Below, one piece after another: positions 36,651 to 49,690 of a stretch of 64,000 bases of DNA. How positions within the stretch are numbered: position 1 is the stretch's first letter; each line of letters starts with the position of its first letter. Source of the DNA: Phoebastria nigripes (taxonomy: Eukaryota > Chordata > Aves > Procellariiformes > Diomedeidae); NCBI GenBank assembly GCA_035582835.1, contig JAYKAV010000666.1, positions 124,001 to 188,000 of the forward strand, written 5' to 3'. The translations under genes and the position numbers were made by a program. The notes below the pieces were generated by a model that saw nothing but the letters and a program-made list of their open reading frames with translations, was not told the origin of the DNA and searched no databases.

Positions 36651-39600
36651 TTCTTCTGAAGTTTCACTTTCTTTTAATGATAGATCTCCTTAGTTTCCAT
36701 TTAAAGGGTAAAACTATTTTACACAATTATTAATAGTTCTTTATATCTGTATTAGCACACTCAGGTAAGCTGCCATAGTTGTCATAGAGATTTTCTTTGT
36801 ATCATTTCCCTTTTTATAAAAGAAATTCTATAATTGTCACACTCATGCTTGAAAAGCAAGCAGACAATATGGCTGATAATAATTAGCTCACAGTCTGAGC
36901 ATTGAGAGCAATGCAGCCAATCCCCACTCATGGCAATGGGATCAAGATTTCATTCCTACCAGTGGTACAGTTAAGCATTAGACCTACTGCAAGGTTTGAT
37001 GTTTGAGATCAAACACATTATTATTAGTTTAGCTGGCTTCTGGTGGATCCTAATAATTGTACTATTAAGTCCACCTTTGCAAACTCTCTTAGTATTATGG
37101 GTATTACTCAAACAGAAGTCCCAAGTAGTATCTCATAAAATTGATTTTGGAAGAAGAGACTGGACCAAAGAATAGGGTACAGAAAAATAAATTAAATCAT
37201 TTTTGTTATGCACCTTATACTAATCATCTTTCCCAATGTAGACTTTAAAAAAGAACAGAATTGACCAGCAATTTTATATCTGTTCCCGATTCAACACTAG
37301 TTTATTACTATATGATAGAAATATTTCATTTTGAAGCACAGTGTTTCTTCTTGGGAAGTAAAAGAAGTATAGTTATAGCAAAGGTTAAGGTCTGGGGTTT
37401 TTGAAGAAGTCTCCTTTTTCTGTGATGTTTCATGACCCTTTTACCTTGAAGGACCCCATCAAATGACTCAGGCTGTCAAGAGTACGTTAGAAAGTTTGAT
37501 TCTTCCACAAAAAAATAAAAGTAAAGAAAAAAAGTTAATTGCAGGCTGCATGCCTTTCAGGAAGCTGTTATATCTCTGGATTTAAAAAAAAAGTCTGCTA
37601 CTTTAGGACCAGTGTTTCTGGAGATGAGCAAAGGTGTTAAAAGGAAGTCTCATTAGAAAGACACAGTCCTCTTATCATTGAACTTCTCAAACAAAATAAT
37701 ATATTTGAAAACATCCAGGTTTAAGAGAGAAAATTCTGCAATATTTACAGTTCTGCCATGTGACAGGTGTTCATCCTCATGTACAAAACCTACACACAAG
37801 AAAAGGACGGGAAGAGACAGAGCCAGCTTCCTGCTTTGTTCTCTTCTGACACCTCTGTATTTCTGCCTGACCCAAACCTGTATCAAAAAGGCTATCTGAC
37901 AAAAATTAAGGTAACGTTTGACAAGGAATTAAAATAAGAGAATTAAATTAAGAGTAATTAACAATTCTGCAGTATTTCAAAGGTTGACTTTAAATACTAA
38001 CTTCTGTTTTTAAAAAGAGCCTTCTGTCTCTATTCATTATATATACACTTTCAAAAGCATACAGATATCATTTCACCCATTGCTCATATTTACTGCAGTT
38101 TAGAAGAGGAATTGCTTTATAAACAACTCTTTGAAACTGCAGAGAGAAATGAAAAAGAATTTAGTTGCCCAAAAATGAAATTAAGTAATACAGAAAGAAT
38201 ATAGCTCTGGACTTAAAGCTCTGGTCAGCTTTAAGCCCTATTCATAAGGCAATACCCTGAGTGTAAAATCATTCCCTTTGCACTGCAGTGAAAAATACGC
38301 TCAATCCTGACCATCAACAGAGGCTGCCTGGTAGGTCATACAAGAACACAGTGCATGTAAATGCAATTAGGGACGAGAAACCACCTGGCAATAGGGAAAA
38401 AAAATCAAAACACCAAAGGGTCTGAAATGCTAGCCAAAGCCGTGGTAATACTGGCTTAATGTGATTATACATGGAGACGTATCCAATCTGCAAGCAGTTG
38501 CAAGTCTTCCTACCTATTTTGCATTTAATGTCATGTCTCATATTAGCTGTATAGCACCAAGATGCCATAGAGTGAAACCGCCACCGCAAGTCTGTAGCAA
38601 ATAAAATATGCTGAAGAAATAAGGTTGCTGCCTCCCCAAAATACTCTGTTAAAATGCTTTGCTGCCCTCTCCCTTCCCAGGCAGCATAAGGGATTATTTT
38701 TCCATCAGGAAGAGTCAGGTTCCGGAATGCATTCCTAAAATTCATTGTATGGTGCTAAATGGCCAGAAGATTGCTTACACTACCATGTTTAGCACATATT
38801 GCTGGTTTTGTTATGTCTCAGAAAAGTTTTGCTTTAGTCTGATCGTCAGTGCCTACCACTGTCATTTTTAGGGTACTGACAGATTTTCTAACAATGTTCT
38901 TCCAATGTAGCAGCATCATACTGCAGATACCAAAGTCTGACTAGGAAAGCAGAGATGTCTTACTTGCTTATAATAGAAGGTCACAGATGTGAAGGAATTG
39001 GGTGTCTCAGACTTTCCTCTATGTGAATCCCCTTTGAGAATCCCAAACCTTTGGGAACAAACTGCATTCCAGAGAAATAACATGTCACGTATATCTTTGG
39101 TTTCTATATGACCCTTTTACTTAAGGTTATCAAACTTTTTTCCCCTCTCAACAGAAAAACGATGAATTCCTGAGAAAATATTTAGTGTACATATAAAATA
39201 AACTAAAAACCACTGCTTGAAGTAAAAGCTTTTTCAAGTTATTTCAATCAAATAATATTAAAATATTTATTTCAAGTATAATATGCTCCCTCTCTAATGG
39301 CCATATTTGTAAATATAAAAATTGAGCACAAAGAAACCCAAACTGACTGAGGACAGTCAACTTTTTTATTGAACATCCACTGATGTTGGCTTATTTTCTA
39401 TTATTCTTCATCTGAGAATTGTTTGAAAGTTAAAGAAGCTTGACCCCGAGAGAGTTACTGCAATTTATACAAGGATAATATTGGCATAGTTTTTCAGTAA
39501 TAAATTTTTAGGGAAAATAGGAATAAATTTTTATTTGTCTGTTGATAGTAATTTTCCGAAAGTTAACATCTTGTCAGAATGAGAGAGAAGCACTGAAAAG

Positions 39601-40670
39601 AGAAGGTTTTTGCAACAATCTGCACTTCTGCTTTTTATTTAGAAGAATACCTGTACTGGGCAAACAGATGCAATGCAAACATTCCACCCCTGGGGGCTGG
39701 GGGGGCACCGTCACAAAACCTGTGGGCAGAGAAAAGAGGAAATTCTCTTCAAAACATGCATGAAAGCTCCCAGAGTGTGTTCTCCAACTGAAATATTGCT
39801 TTACCTCTACAATATTATATCAAGTGTCACTAGTTATGCTACTTCCTGCAAGTAACCAAAATATGAAAGAATTTGAGATGAATATCTAAATCCAGATCAT
39901 ATTGAAGACTTAGGTTGTCACATATTCATACAATCCAGAATAGCATTGCCATCCACCTGCATGTACTGATCTGAATAGGTGTAAACTGCTAACACAGCTT
40001 TGACCAAAAACTTTAGATCAGATGAAACAAATATTTAATGAAAAGAATTCCACATAGTTTGTGTGATTTTAGGTGCTTTCTCTGGCAGTACAGTTTTGTT
40101 CTTGGTAAAATGCAGTTAAACACGCACCATAAACAGAAGCATCCATCAGAAAGTTGTGTTAGAATCCCAATTAGTACTGTTGCAGACAGTGCTGTTGCAG
40201 CAAGTTGTTGAAACACGACATAAAATAAACCAAAGTTTCTTTTACATAGTTTTTTTCATACTCATGGTATTACAAAGCCATTAAATATTTGTAATAGCAG
40301 TAGCACCCACGTGGACAATAGCTCTCACACAGCTTAGGCAATTAGAAGCTGGTTTATTTGGGAAGAATACATTAATATTGGCCAGGACAGCATAAGGATA
40401 AGTCATGGTGTTACTTGTGTGAGACTGACCGTGATAAGGAGATTATATGAGCTTGGCAATGTGATAAGCCTCTGTGGATTGAATAATTTCAGAAGCTTGG
40501 GAAGACTGAAAGCGTTTATGCTGTACTGAGTAGCAGACAATGCAAAGATCCCTGAGCCAGGGCTGAGCATGCTACCTGCAGAACTAGGAGCATAATAGTC
40601 ACATCAGTGTAATGCTGTACCACGGTTAATCACCCATTTTTGCAGTTCACTGTAATCATTCAGAAGGGGG
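36651..40670. other. Noncoding stretch, 36.7-40.7 kb
   Basis: AT-rich DNA with no recognised gene or repeat. The 143-aa minus frame at 38314-38745 has no family features. A G-rich spot occurs at about 39690-39707. Confidence 0.6.
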
Positions 40671-40696
40671 GTGTGTGTGTGTGTGTGTGTGTGTGT
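40671..40696. repeat. (GT)13 microsatellite
   Basis: Thirteen perfect GT units preceded by six G. This is the longest dinucleotide repeat in the window and a likely length polymorphism. Confidence 0.95.
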
Positions 40697-42568
40697 AATA
40701 ACAGACATAATCAACAAGCAAGGGGAAATAAATAATAAGAACCAAATGTGCTGAAAAAAAAACAACTCAGAACACCCGCTCTGATCATTCAGTAATAATT
40801 TATCTGAAAATTCCTCCTGCACACTTGTAACTTTACCTGATTTATTCAACTTTGTGAACAGAATAAAAGACTGGTAAGGCAGACACACCAGGGTATTATT
40901 TTAGAAAGCCACGTACAAATGGCAGAATCAGCATCAGTGATTTGTGACTACTATTGAAGAAATTAGAAATAATTGCAACCTTTCATTACAAAACCCGTCA
41001 TTTGGTGTCTGCAAGCAATTTGGTGTAAAACTAATCTTGACGACTGAGTCATTGCCAAACCTAATAATTTGCTGCATAAACTTTAAACCATATAATTGCT
41101 CAAGGTGAATGCAAGAATCTATAACATTAACTGTTACTATATCAAGACCCAATCATACAGTTCTTGATTCAAAGAAATTGGGACTGTAGGATCAGGCTCT
41201 TAATTAGTTTTTCTCTTTGAACATAACGTGGGTTAATATGAACTTAAATGTCATGGAAAAAAATCCATCAGTGAAAGACATAACAACATTTTCATTTAGC
41301 AAGCTTATTTTGGATTACTCACATGAACTGCTGAATTCACAAACATTGGTTGACTGGGTTTCAGGATTTTGCAAACTTATACATAAACTGCTTCAGTAAA
41401 AACAACAACAAACATAACTGCACAAAGTGAAAAGTCCATTAGTATTTATCACAAATCAGATTAAACCCAACAGATTTTTTCAACATGCAGACTGTGGATT
41501 AAGCATCCTCACCACACCACAAGTAATAGCTATGCCTGGATTCTACATCCTACTTCCATTTCTAAACAGTTGGCTAGCCCAACATTTCTCTTTGCTGTAC
41601 AAAACCCTACCTCTTACTTGGTTATATTTTTCCCCTAGAAGAGTTCCTACCCAGGTTGCAATTTAAAAAAAAAACATTTTTTATCATTTTGTAAACATTA
41701 TTTTATATCATAAAATATCATTAGTCTGCCCCTGCACCACCTGAATTTTCACCAGTTGCTTGTAAACCTGATGTAAAATCAGCATTTGCTATTAGTATCA
41801 GTCATGGAAATGATGTCAGAAAGCTCCATTTGCAGCCTATCTTGTTTTGCTACCTACCATTGTTATAAAATTATTACCATATACATGTATTTGTAGCATA
41901 CCTCTATGTACATGCCGTTTTTCTGTTAATTTTGTTTCAAGGATTTGGAGAGAAAGGTGGATTGGCAAGGGATTTCAGATGCTCCCACAACATGTGAAAA
42001 TAAAGTTCAAGTCACAGCATGGTGCAAAGCATTATTGGAAGAGAAAGAGAAAGAACTCTGTCCTACAATGTGTTGAAAGCTTCCCAAATGGTGAGAGTTA
42101 TTTCAGAAAGTTTATTTTAGGTAAAAGAAAGCTTTTTCAAGGAAGTGGTAACATAGGATTACACATTATAAAAGGTTGCTTTCCAAAGCAAAGTGGAATT
42201 ATTTTACTTCTACTTCTCTTTTCAACATATCCTACTTCTCTAGGAAAAAGATACCAGAAAATGTCACCTGGTTGACAGCACATATGTATGCACGTGTGTA
42301 GATTTTATCTTTCAGCAAAACCCAAAGCTAGAAACTTGTTCCTTTAAAACATAAAATAATTAAATGAAAAAAACTCTCCTTCGTGTTAAGTACCGAGTAA
42401 AAAATATACTAGGTTTGCAGACAAGAAGTATAAAGATTCCTTACAATACTATTTTTTCCACATTTCAAGGAGCCTTGAAAGGTGAAATGTTAAAAATTCA
42501 TTCTACCAATTCTACCCTAAATCAAGTAGCTGCATCCTGAGGACCAAATACGTCCTGTGAACTTAAGC
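40697..42568. other. Noncoding stretch, 40.7-42.6 kb
   Basis: No recognised gene. A 142-codon plus frame (41847-42275) is the main open frame. Part of it (about 41943-42090) is bordered by a pyrimidine-rich AG and a GTGAGA, a possible splice pair, but the peptide is unrecognised and Lys/Arg-rich. I regard it as chance. Confidence 0.55.
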
Positions 42569-42571
42569 TTT

Positions 42572-42603
42572 AATCTTGCGAGATCTCAGAAGCTAAACAG
42601 AGT
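42572..42603 (+). mobile_element. 5S rRNA-derived fragment (AmnSINE1-type SINE head or 5S pseudogene)
   Basis: The segment aligns without gaps to the A-box/intermediate-element part of vertebrate 5S rRNA (the GATCTCGGAAGCTAAGCAG region). 24 of 32 bases agree, and 19 of 22 from 42582 to 42603; six of the eight differences are transitions, as expected of an old decayed copy. No 5S similarity continues to the right, so it is not a functional 5S gene. In amniotes the commonest source of isolated 5S pieces is AmnSINE1, a 5S-tRNA chimeric SINE sometimes retained as enhancers. A plain 5S pseudogene fragment is the alternative. The 5S reference is recalled, not searched. Confidence 0.6.
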
Positions 42604-42673
42604 TCCTCCCCCTCCTCTCCTACACCTCTGCTTAAGCACAGCTCCAAATTCTGAAACCAACATTCACCAGAGG

Positions 42674-42700
42674 CATGGCTGAATGGTGAATTCAGCCATG
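42674..42700. repeat. 11-bp perfect inverted repeat with 5-base loop
   Basis: CATGGCTGAAT (42674-42684) and ATTCAGCCATG (42690-42700) flank GGTGA. It is a compact stable hairpin about 75 bases right of the 5S-derived piece. No known function. Confidence 0.8.
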
Positions 42701-44864
42701 GCACAGGCACGTATGCCTGTGGTGGAGACAGAAGTTTTAGATGCAGCCTTCTTTCTGACATTTCCTAGCACGTGCCTTTTTAGCATCCCAAAGCTCAGTA
42801 CAGTGTCTGCTATCAGTCCCAAATGAGACACCTAACTTGCCACAAGTTCAACAATGGCCCAAGATCTCCAGGCCATACAGTGCCATCCACTTCCATGGCT
42901 GAGCCCCAGCCTTTTGGCACTGTACTGTGTAATGCATGCATCCTTTTACCTTTACGCAGTTCACTCCAAAAGAGACTGCCCTCTGAAAGGGTACAAAGTA
43001 ATTCATACATATAGGGTGCATAATCAGTTCAACATTTGCAGGGATGAAACAAACTATTCCATAGTGAACAGAAGTTAGAGTCATTATGTCATTAAAGACG
43101 TATGTGTATCACGAAGATTGTTTCCCCAGCTTACCTGACTTGCACACACTGCCACAGCGTTGTCTATATGTACTTGAACCAACATCTGCTTGATAGGTAA
43201 TCGCCACTTCTGCTGCATCCTTCACTAGAGTTGGGGGAACAAGGGAAGAGAAGAAAGGCGGAAAGTAACCCTGTCTTTAACAGATGCCAGTACAACTTGG
43301 AAGCTCACTAGCAGGTAAAGCCAGCTAACAAGGACAGTGAACTCCCCTGAGCATAAGCATGAGATCTTTTACAATGAGCCTGCACTATGTTACTGTAGAA
43401 GATGTGTGCCTATGCAGCAATGAAGCCACCCATTAGTCCAAGAGATAGAATTTACAAAGTGTTTCTGAATGAATAATTGGGAAATGAATTTGACTGTGAT
43501 GTTGTGAAGCAAAACTTACAAGACAAATAGACTGATTTTTTGCAGTGAGCTTAAAAATAAAATTAAATCTAGGATTTTTTTTATTATTATTACTCCTACA
43601 AACCTCACAGAGACTATAAATAACTAAGTCCCTGGAGGTAAAAGGAGTAATTTTTTACACATTGAAGTTGTCCCTAGATTCAACCAAAGCAGGTAAAAGA
43701 TTTGATTTCTCTCATGCATTTCCAGTGCAAGTGACCTCTATATACAGCCAGGCACCTACATCAAGTGTAAAGTTAGCCCTGTTAATGCAAACAAGCTCTT
43801 TATTGATCTACTGTAGTGAAGACTTGAGCCTGCACAGTAAAATAACAAGGGGAAAAATCCACATACAATTAGGAAAAAGGAGTTTTTGGTTTGTTTTAGT
43901 GTTTGTTAGAGCTCACTACCATCAAAAGCTACTTCAATAAATTTCACATAAAAGTGGAAATCTTCAACCATTTTTCCCTTTATCATGATAGTCCAAGTAT
44001 TCCAAGGTACAAATGACTGAAACAACAAAGAAAACAGACCGAAGTTTTATCTCATTAAAGCTATCCAAAGAAATTATTTCCCCCCTTGAACACAGTGGTG
44101 TGAATGTAACAAACAGGCACAGTGTGGAAGGTCTGGGTCATGTAGGTAAGTAATAAGCCATTGCTTCTTTATGAGACAACAAGAAAATACATACAAAGCT
44201 AGAAAGGGAATCTTTACAAGGAAAATCAGTAAATATGAGATTGATTTTGCCCATTTATTCCCCTAATCTTGTCATGCAGTAATCAAGTTTCAAGTTTAGT
44301 TAGATTTTCCCTGCCCCCTCATCTAGGATTTAAGCAAGCAGTGTGCTAAATCAGTGCAAATGGACTCTGGCTTTCTAGACCCCAAGAGAGTATAACTGTT
44401 CACTGATGTGTATGTAAAAATAGTTTCATTTTGGGCAAAGCTCCTCTTTGTGCTCCTGAAGATTAAATGGTCAATCACAGTGGGATGAATTTTACTTCAG
44501 TCAGAATTGGCATGTGTCCACACTGCAATTCAATGAAAGAAATCCAAGTTTTCTTCCTTTCGCTCTGAACAATGTAATTANCCCACTAATTCATTTCATT
44601 GTATAGAGCATGAAAACCTGTGAGATACCACATCAAATATTTTCTTCACTGTTACTAAGTAAGGACAAAAAACTTGAGAAGGCTTCTGCATAAGTATGAA
44701 GAAAGAGAAATACTTGCAGAGAGGAAGGTGGTCTTCTACACTNAAAATAGCTGCTATGGTTCCTTCTGCAAAGGTTCACTTTCACCGACGAACGTTGCAC
44801 TCCAGTTGCCAATGCCAGTATACACAGAAACAGGCTTCAAAGTTTGTATGGAACTTCAGAACCT

Positions 44865-44889
44865 AAAAAAAAAAAAAAAAAAAAAAAAA
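44865..44889 (+). repeat. A25 tract
   Basis: Twenty-five A followed by one N and GAGAGAGG. It could be the tail of a plus-strand retroposed sequence; the preceding 200 bp show no recognisable element or gene. Confidence 0.85.
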
Positions 44890-46555
44890 NAGAGAGGGAA
44901 ACCCCATGTTTTTGCAAGATTATATTTGCATAGATTAAGATTCTGTTGATAAAGTATACAGAAAGCAGAAGTCCAGTTAGTAAAAGGAGCCTCAAAATAT
45001 CTATTATACAAATATTAAAGTTATTCAACCTAAACTCCTGGAAGTCCACTGTAATTGCTTCTTTTATATCTGGCATTGCACTTGAACTGCTGAATTCCTT
45101 AGCTTCCAAGAGCAGACTTATGGAGATGCTGTACTGTTTGATTTGGCACTATTCGCAAGCCTTGGCAGATGATCAAATATAGGGCACAGAAGAGCAGGAA
45201 AAGCCTTAAGAAACTGTCTGGGCTGCTGTCGTTACTGCCTCCATAGAGAGACAACTTACTAGCAAGCACAAAGTAGCTGTATGTATTACGCTTGTTTAAT
45301 TTTATACTGCTTTTTTATATATCTTGACAAAATAAACATCAGCATTTCATCAATAGATACCAATTTGCACCCAGATTAACTTACATCTCTTCACTCTCCA
45401 ACAGGTAGAAATTTTATTTTTTCCTCTTTGCAATATTTTGGAATATATGAGTCACTAACGTAGTACCCCAAGTGAAAACCTAAGACAAAATTGTTACAAA
45501 AGGCAGCAGGAAGGAAACAGGACAATTTAAAAGGTACTTTAAAAACCCCACAAATTATAATATGATTAAAACTGGAAGATTTAAAACATTATGTCTATAA
45601 ATATCCAAGGGACATAAAACTGCATTTTTGCAACAGGGTTTAGATTCAGAGCAGTGTTTTGAACTTCAAGAGGACCCAATAACAAGCTGGGGAGTCCTGA
45701 AAAGCTGCCAAGAAAATTCTGCTCATGTAGAATACCAGGGGGAGAGCAGGGGGAGGATGTCCAAGTCACCCAGAGGCAGCAGAAAGTAATCCCGAGATCC
45801 TTACAGATGACTGGAAATGCACGGAAATGCCTTCCATGTAAACAGGAATCACCAAACATCAATACAATCACAAAAGCTTTTACATGCAGGGTTTAACTCC
45901 TCATAAGATCAGGCCATGTCAAGTGACGGGGCCCAGGGAAGAGAGAAGAGCCGCTTGCCAACATCCCGGTCCTCTCGTTTGTTACAGCAGGCAGCCAATA
46001 CTCAAGATAAACCACACTGCGTAGCGACATCTTCCCCGCCTCTGCAGACAGCATGAACCCTCCAGAACCTGCATGGGCGTAGGATGCTTCCACTTCTGCT
46101 CAGCATTGCTCCAGCAGGAGCAGGGAGGAGAAAGACAAGGCTCGCGACTATAAGGGGAATTAATGCTTCGAGCAGTTTAACTCCTATTCAGATTTCAACT
46201 TGGAGAGCTGCCAGGTTACTGGGGAAGCAAGTCATACAGAGCAGCTGTTGCCCAGTTATGATCTCCTCTCTCCCCAGACTTCCTCCACATATATGCAGCA
46301 GAACCTTGTCGGCAAGCTGGGGCTTCTGAAGGCCCCCACAGCAGAGAGAAAGAGCCAGAGCTCTTGGCTTGGCTACAGCTTTGGCTGTATTTCCTCCCCG
46401 ACTCTGCACTGTGAGTGGAGAAAAGCATATTATGCTCTGTGCTGTATGGCAATGCTGGGTGATGCCCTTAGGGGAACAGGCAGTGGGGATGAAACCCAAA
46501 ATAAACTTTTCCAGTTTGTGCAAGAAATACACAGCCTCTTCTAGCTCAACAGTTA

Positions 46556-46575
46556 TGAGAGTCAGATGACTCTCA
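46556..46575. promoter_or_regulatory. 20-base palindrome of AP-1/MAF-like half sites
   Basis: TGAGAGTCA, a two-base spacer, then TGACTCTCA: perfect 9-base arms. The arms contain GTCA/TGAC half sites of bZIP type. Binding is inference. Confidence 0.35.
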
Positions 46576-47995
46576 GCCTATGGTCCAGCCACCAGCAGAC
46601 ACAGAGCCACCCTTTGTAAATGTGGCATCACGCTCTGCTACAAAGCTTAATATGACTTTTACGCACATTAAATTAATCCTCACAGAGGATTACATAAAAG
46701 ACATCCCACAATCTTCCTCCTTTTCCAAGATTTTGAGATTACTTCCCCCTTCCTCCTCATCTGCCACATCCCCCGTCATGCACCACACCTGGGGACAGAC
46801 ATCGTACCTTAGCCAGCATGAACGCAGAAAAGGTGTCTCCTCCTGAATGACACTTTCATCTCCTTATTCCAAGACTTTAAAGTCTTTTATGGTCAACTAT
46901 GCCCAGAGTTGCCACATTACAGAAACTGAAGTGAAGCTTCCTAAAATCAGATGTTTTGTCTCATGTCCCTTTTGAAAGCAAGCCTGAAGGCTCTACTGCA
47001 AAATACTCTACTTGCATATGTACCTGTACAAGTGCATTAAATTGAAGGTCTCATTTTCTATAAAGTGTGCATTTTTAAAATGTTTGACTGCTTTACTATA
47101 CTANTTTGACAGGTATTCTTGTGACAGTTCAAAAAAAAGAATGCATTCCCTACAGACAAACACTTTTTACTGATTTCCTTCAAACTTTCTTGCAGAGTGC
47201 CCTGTATGATTACTGGGTTTATTGTTCTAAAGCAGAACTACCCAAGTGAGCGGCATCAAAGAGTGATGCATGTCTGTACAGTTGCTTTAGAAAAAAAAAA
47301 TTCATCTAGTGGCCAAATTCCAGTTGCACTTATGGTCCCTTAATGAAATTACATCTTAATGGAATTGACCTACTTATACATTAAGACTACTGTACCTAAA
47401 ATACAACATAGATGGAAACATATTCTTTGTCATTTTAGCTGCAATTTGCGATATTGATTTTAACCCCAGATCAGACCTTGATCTAACTAAGTGCACTGTG
47501 AATCCAAAAATCCTCACCTCCAGACCAAACATTTGTTCTTTATTATAAGTGCAAGCAGACCGCCTCACATTTGGGTGACGGATGTGACCCCAATCTCTCA
47601 GTTAACACTCTGGTTCAAAGAGTAATCCTGCCGCATGCAACTTTACTGTTATGAAAGCTATACAAGAGTGCTCACCGACACNAAGTAATGACTCCTAGTT
47701 CTCAGTGACACCAAGAACCACTAGAGTATTTTCTTGTGAAATAGGAAAAAAAGCAAACCCAAAAGTCAGGGTGCTAGTTTGCGAACAGAAGTCGTCTTTG
47801 ATTCCTTTATACCAGTGAAAGTTAGGGGGAAAAGAGTAGTTTCATTTTCTTTTAAAACATACTGAAGCATTCCACCTCCCATCACGAGGCCCTCCTGCCC
47901 TGATTGAGACATTCTTGAAAGATTTATTCATTGCAACTAGAAGCATAGGAAACCTCCAGAGATTTATAATACCTATGTGCTGATCCTCCCTATAG

Positions 47996-48240
47996 TAAGT
48001 GAAACCTAGATCTTCCACAGGTATTTAGGTGCCCATTTCCTATTGGTTTAACTGGGCACCTAAATGCCTTTAAACCTATTTATGCTTCACCACCCCTCTT
48101 CCTCCCAGTAAATGAAGGTAATACTGTCTCCCTGTTTCAAAGAAGGTTCATGAGAATGAANTACTAACCTCACTGAGTCATTTCAAACTATATTTAATCA
48201 CCTAAATAACTTTGAGGACTTGGGCCTCAGGGATTGTAGA
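47996..48240. repeat. Ancient MITE-like interspersed repeat
   Basis: A perfect 13-base inverted repeat (ATTTAGGTGCCCA 48023-48035; TGGGCACCTAAAT 48053-48065) is followed 142 bases on by another copy of CACCTAAAT (48057-48065 and 48199-48207), each trailed by a similar CTTT-containing segment. The GCACCTAAAT word with following CCTTTxAxxAT reminds me of an old repeat in sauropsid genomes. The part from about 48110 to 48170 also recalls the TAAAATGGGGATAAT...GTTGTGAGGATTAAAT stretch of MIR-type SINEs. The family is not established. Confidence 0.4.
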
Positions 48241-49624
48241 AACATAGGCATAGAGCAGCCCCATACAGTGTTATAGGCTTACTACCTGTAGTGAATGAGA
48301 TTTTGAAAAGTAACTTAATCACAACAACAGGATTTTAAACAAAGGAAATTGTGATTCTAATTCTCCTACAAGTACAGGAGACAGGTTCTCTAATTCTCCT
48401 CTGTGCCTTTCAAAGAATCTCTCTAAGGAATTATTAGGCTTTTTATGACTGAACTACCCCCTCTTTACAAAGTTGACTCCACGTCTAAACCATGGAGCAA
48501 ATCAAATGTAGTGGACCCTTTCAATCCAAGAGAGCCCCTCTACGTGACTAGAAAGAGACTCTCTTTAAACTGATCTATTTGGTTTCATAGGCAGTTATAA
48601 ATGTTCATCTCTCTTTCCTTCTTGCAGACATGAAGAAGGGAGCAGTACTGTCTCAGGACTCATACACTGTACATCATTTTACATTAAATCATTAGAAAGA
48701 AATAGCACATAGGAAGAACAATAGGAAGCAGAGGCAAGTGTTCTGCAGTACTATAATTACTATAATCTTCATTTTTAAAGAAGGAAATCCATAGGAAAAA
48801 AAAAACCCAACCCAAAATATAATCAAACACACATTTACCAGTGGTTCAACTGATTTATTTGAATGGAAGCAGCGTGGTCTGCAAGGAACGGGGATTAAGA
48901 CTGTATTTGCTGAACTGCCAATACTTCCAAATTGTAAATGAAAATACAAAACATCATGACTGCAGAAAACATAAGAGCATTATCCAAGTTGTTAACAACT
49001 GTGGAGGACACGTTTATGCAGGAGACATGAAATTAATTCACTGGATGTCCCTGGACTCTGCTGAACAGCAGTAAACTTAACAGAAACTTTCAAAATGCCA
49101 AATGTGAAAGACCACAATCATTTCTGACTTGGCATATGACCTTCGATCAGTCATTTTGCCCTTGGCCCATCATTTCTGGGTTGTGTTTACTTACACATTA
49201 CAGTGTTGCATGGACTTAACATGGGTTAAGTGAGTTCAGTGCTGGAAGTAGCTCAACGTTCATTATGGATGAAAATGCTTTGCTTTGGGTGTCTGATCTC
49301 AGGAGATGGTGCTAGAAAAGGAAACTATCTTCACCACTACAAAAGACAGTAATAGTGCAAAATCCTAAACACTTCAACTATTTTTGCATGCCTCAGTAAG
49401 TCATCAGGACAAGATTCTGGAACAAAGGCTTAACATTTTTATTTAGTAAGTGATTTCAAAATGCTAAAGAAAGACAAAGAGAATGCTACAAAAGAGGAAA
49501 GGGGGGGGCGGGGGAAGAAAAGATTACCATCTCATAGAAAAAAGTGTGTGGTCTTCACACAGTAATTCTCCCTACTCTGTAACAGTTTATTTTACACCTA
49601 CATAATGCCTTTGTTTTTGAACAG
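48241..49624. other. Noncoding stretch, 48.2-49.6 kb
   Basis: No recognised gene. A strong pyrimidine-tract 3' splice-like site (CTTTCCTTCTTGCAG) lies near 48615-48629 but no matching donor was found within about 200 bp. A G-rich run is at 49500-49514. Confidence 0.5.
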
Positions 49625-49690
49625 GATGACACGGCAGCTCTTGAGAAGGTACCCCCTCATCACTATGATATAAATTTTTCAATGGTGCAG
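49625..49690 (+). other. Candidate 66-bp exon
   Basis: The segment is preceded by CCTTTGTTTTTGAACAG, an acceptable 3' splice site, and followed by GTAAGATT after GTGCAG, a strong 5' splice site. It is exactly 22 codons and open in the first frame (DDTAALEKVPPHHYDINFSM followed by VQ). A frame-preserving small exon fits an alternatively spliced coding exon. I do not recognise the peptide, and a decoy splice pair is quite possible. Confidence 0.25.

Larger units (their letters stand above)
42701..47995. other. Noncoding stretch, 42.7-48.0 kb
   Basis: No recognised gene. A25 tract at 44865-44889. A mildly GC-richer patch at 45900-46600 has overlapping short frames on both strands (to 114 aa) that match nothing known. 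A near-perfect palindrome is at 46556-46575. The remainder is AT-rich. Confidence 0.55.

Noticed and set aside
41847..42275. 142-codon plus-strand frame with a possible splice pair inside
   Set aside because: Splice signals are ordinary, the peptide is unrecognised and low-complexity Lys/Arg, and the frame length is near chance expectation.
44674..44889. Processed pseudogene ending in the A25 tract
   Set aside because: The sequence before the A tract has no recognisable mRNA similarity, no polyadenylation signal at the expected position and no evident target-site duplication.
48110..48170. Possible separate MIR SINE
   Set aside because: The resemblance is limited to a few words and overlaps the CACCTAAAT repeat, so it was mentioned there but not listed as its own element.
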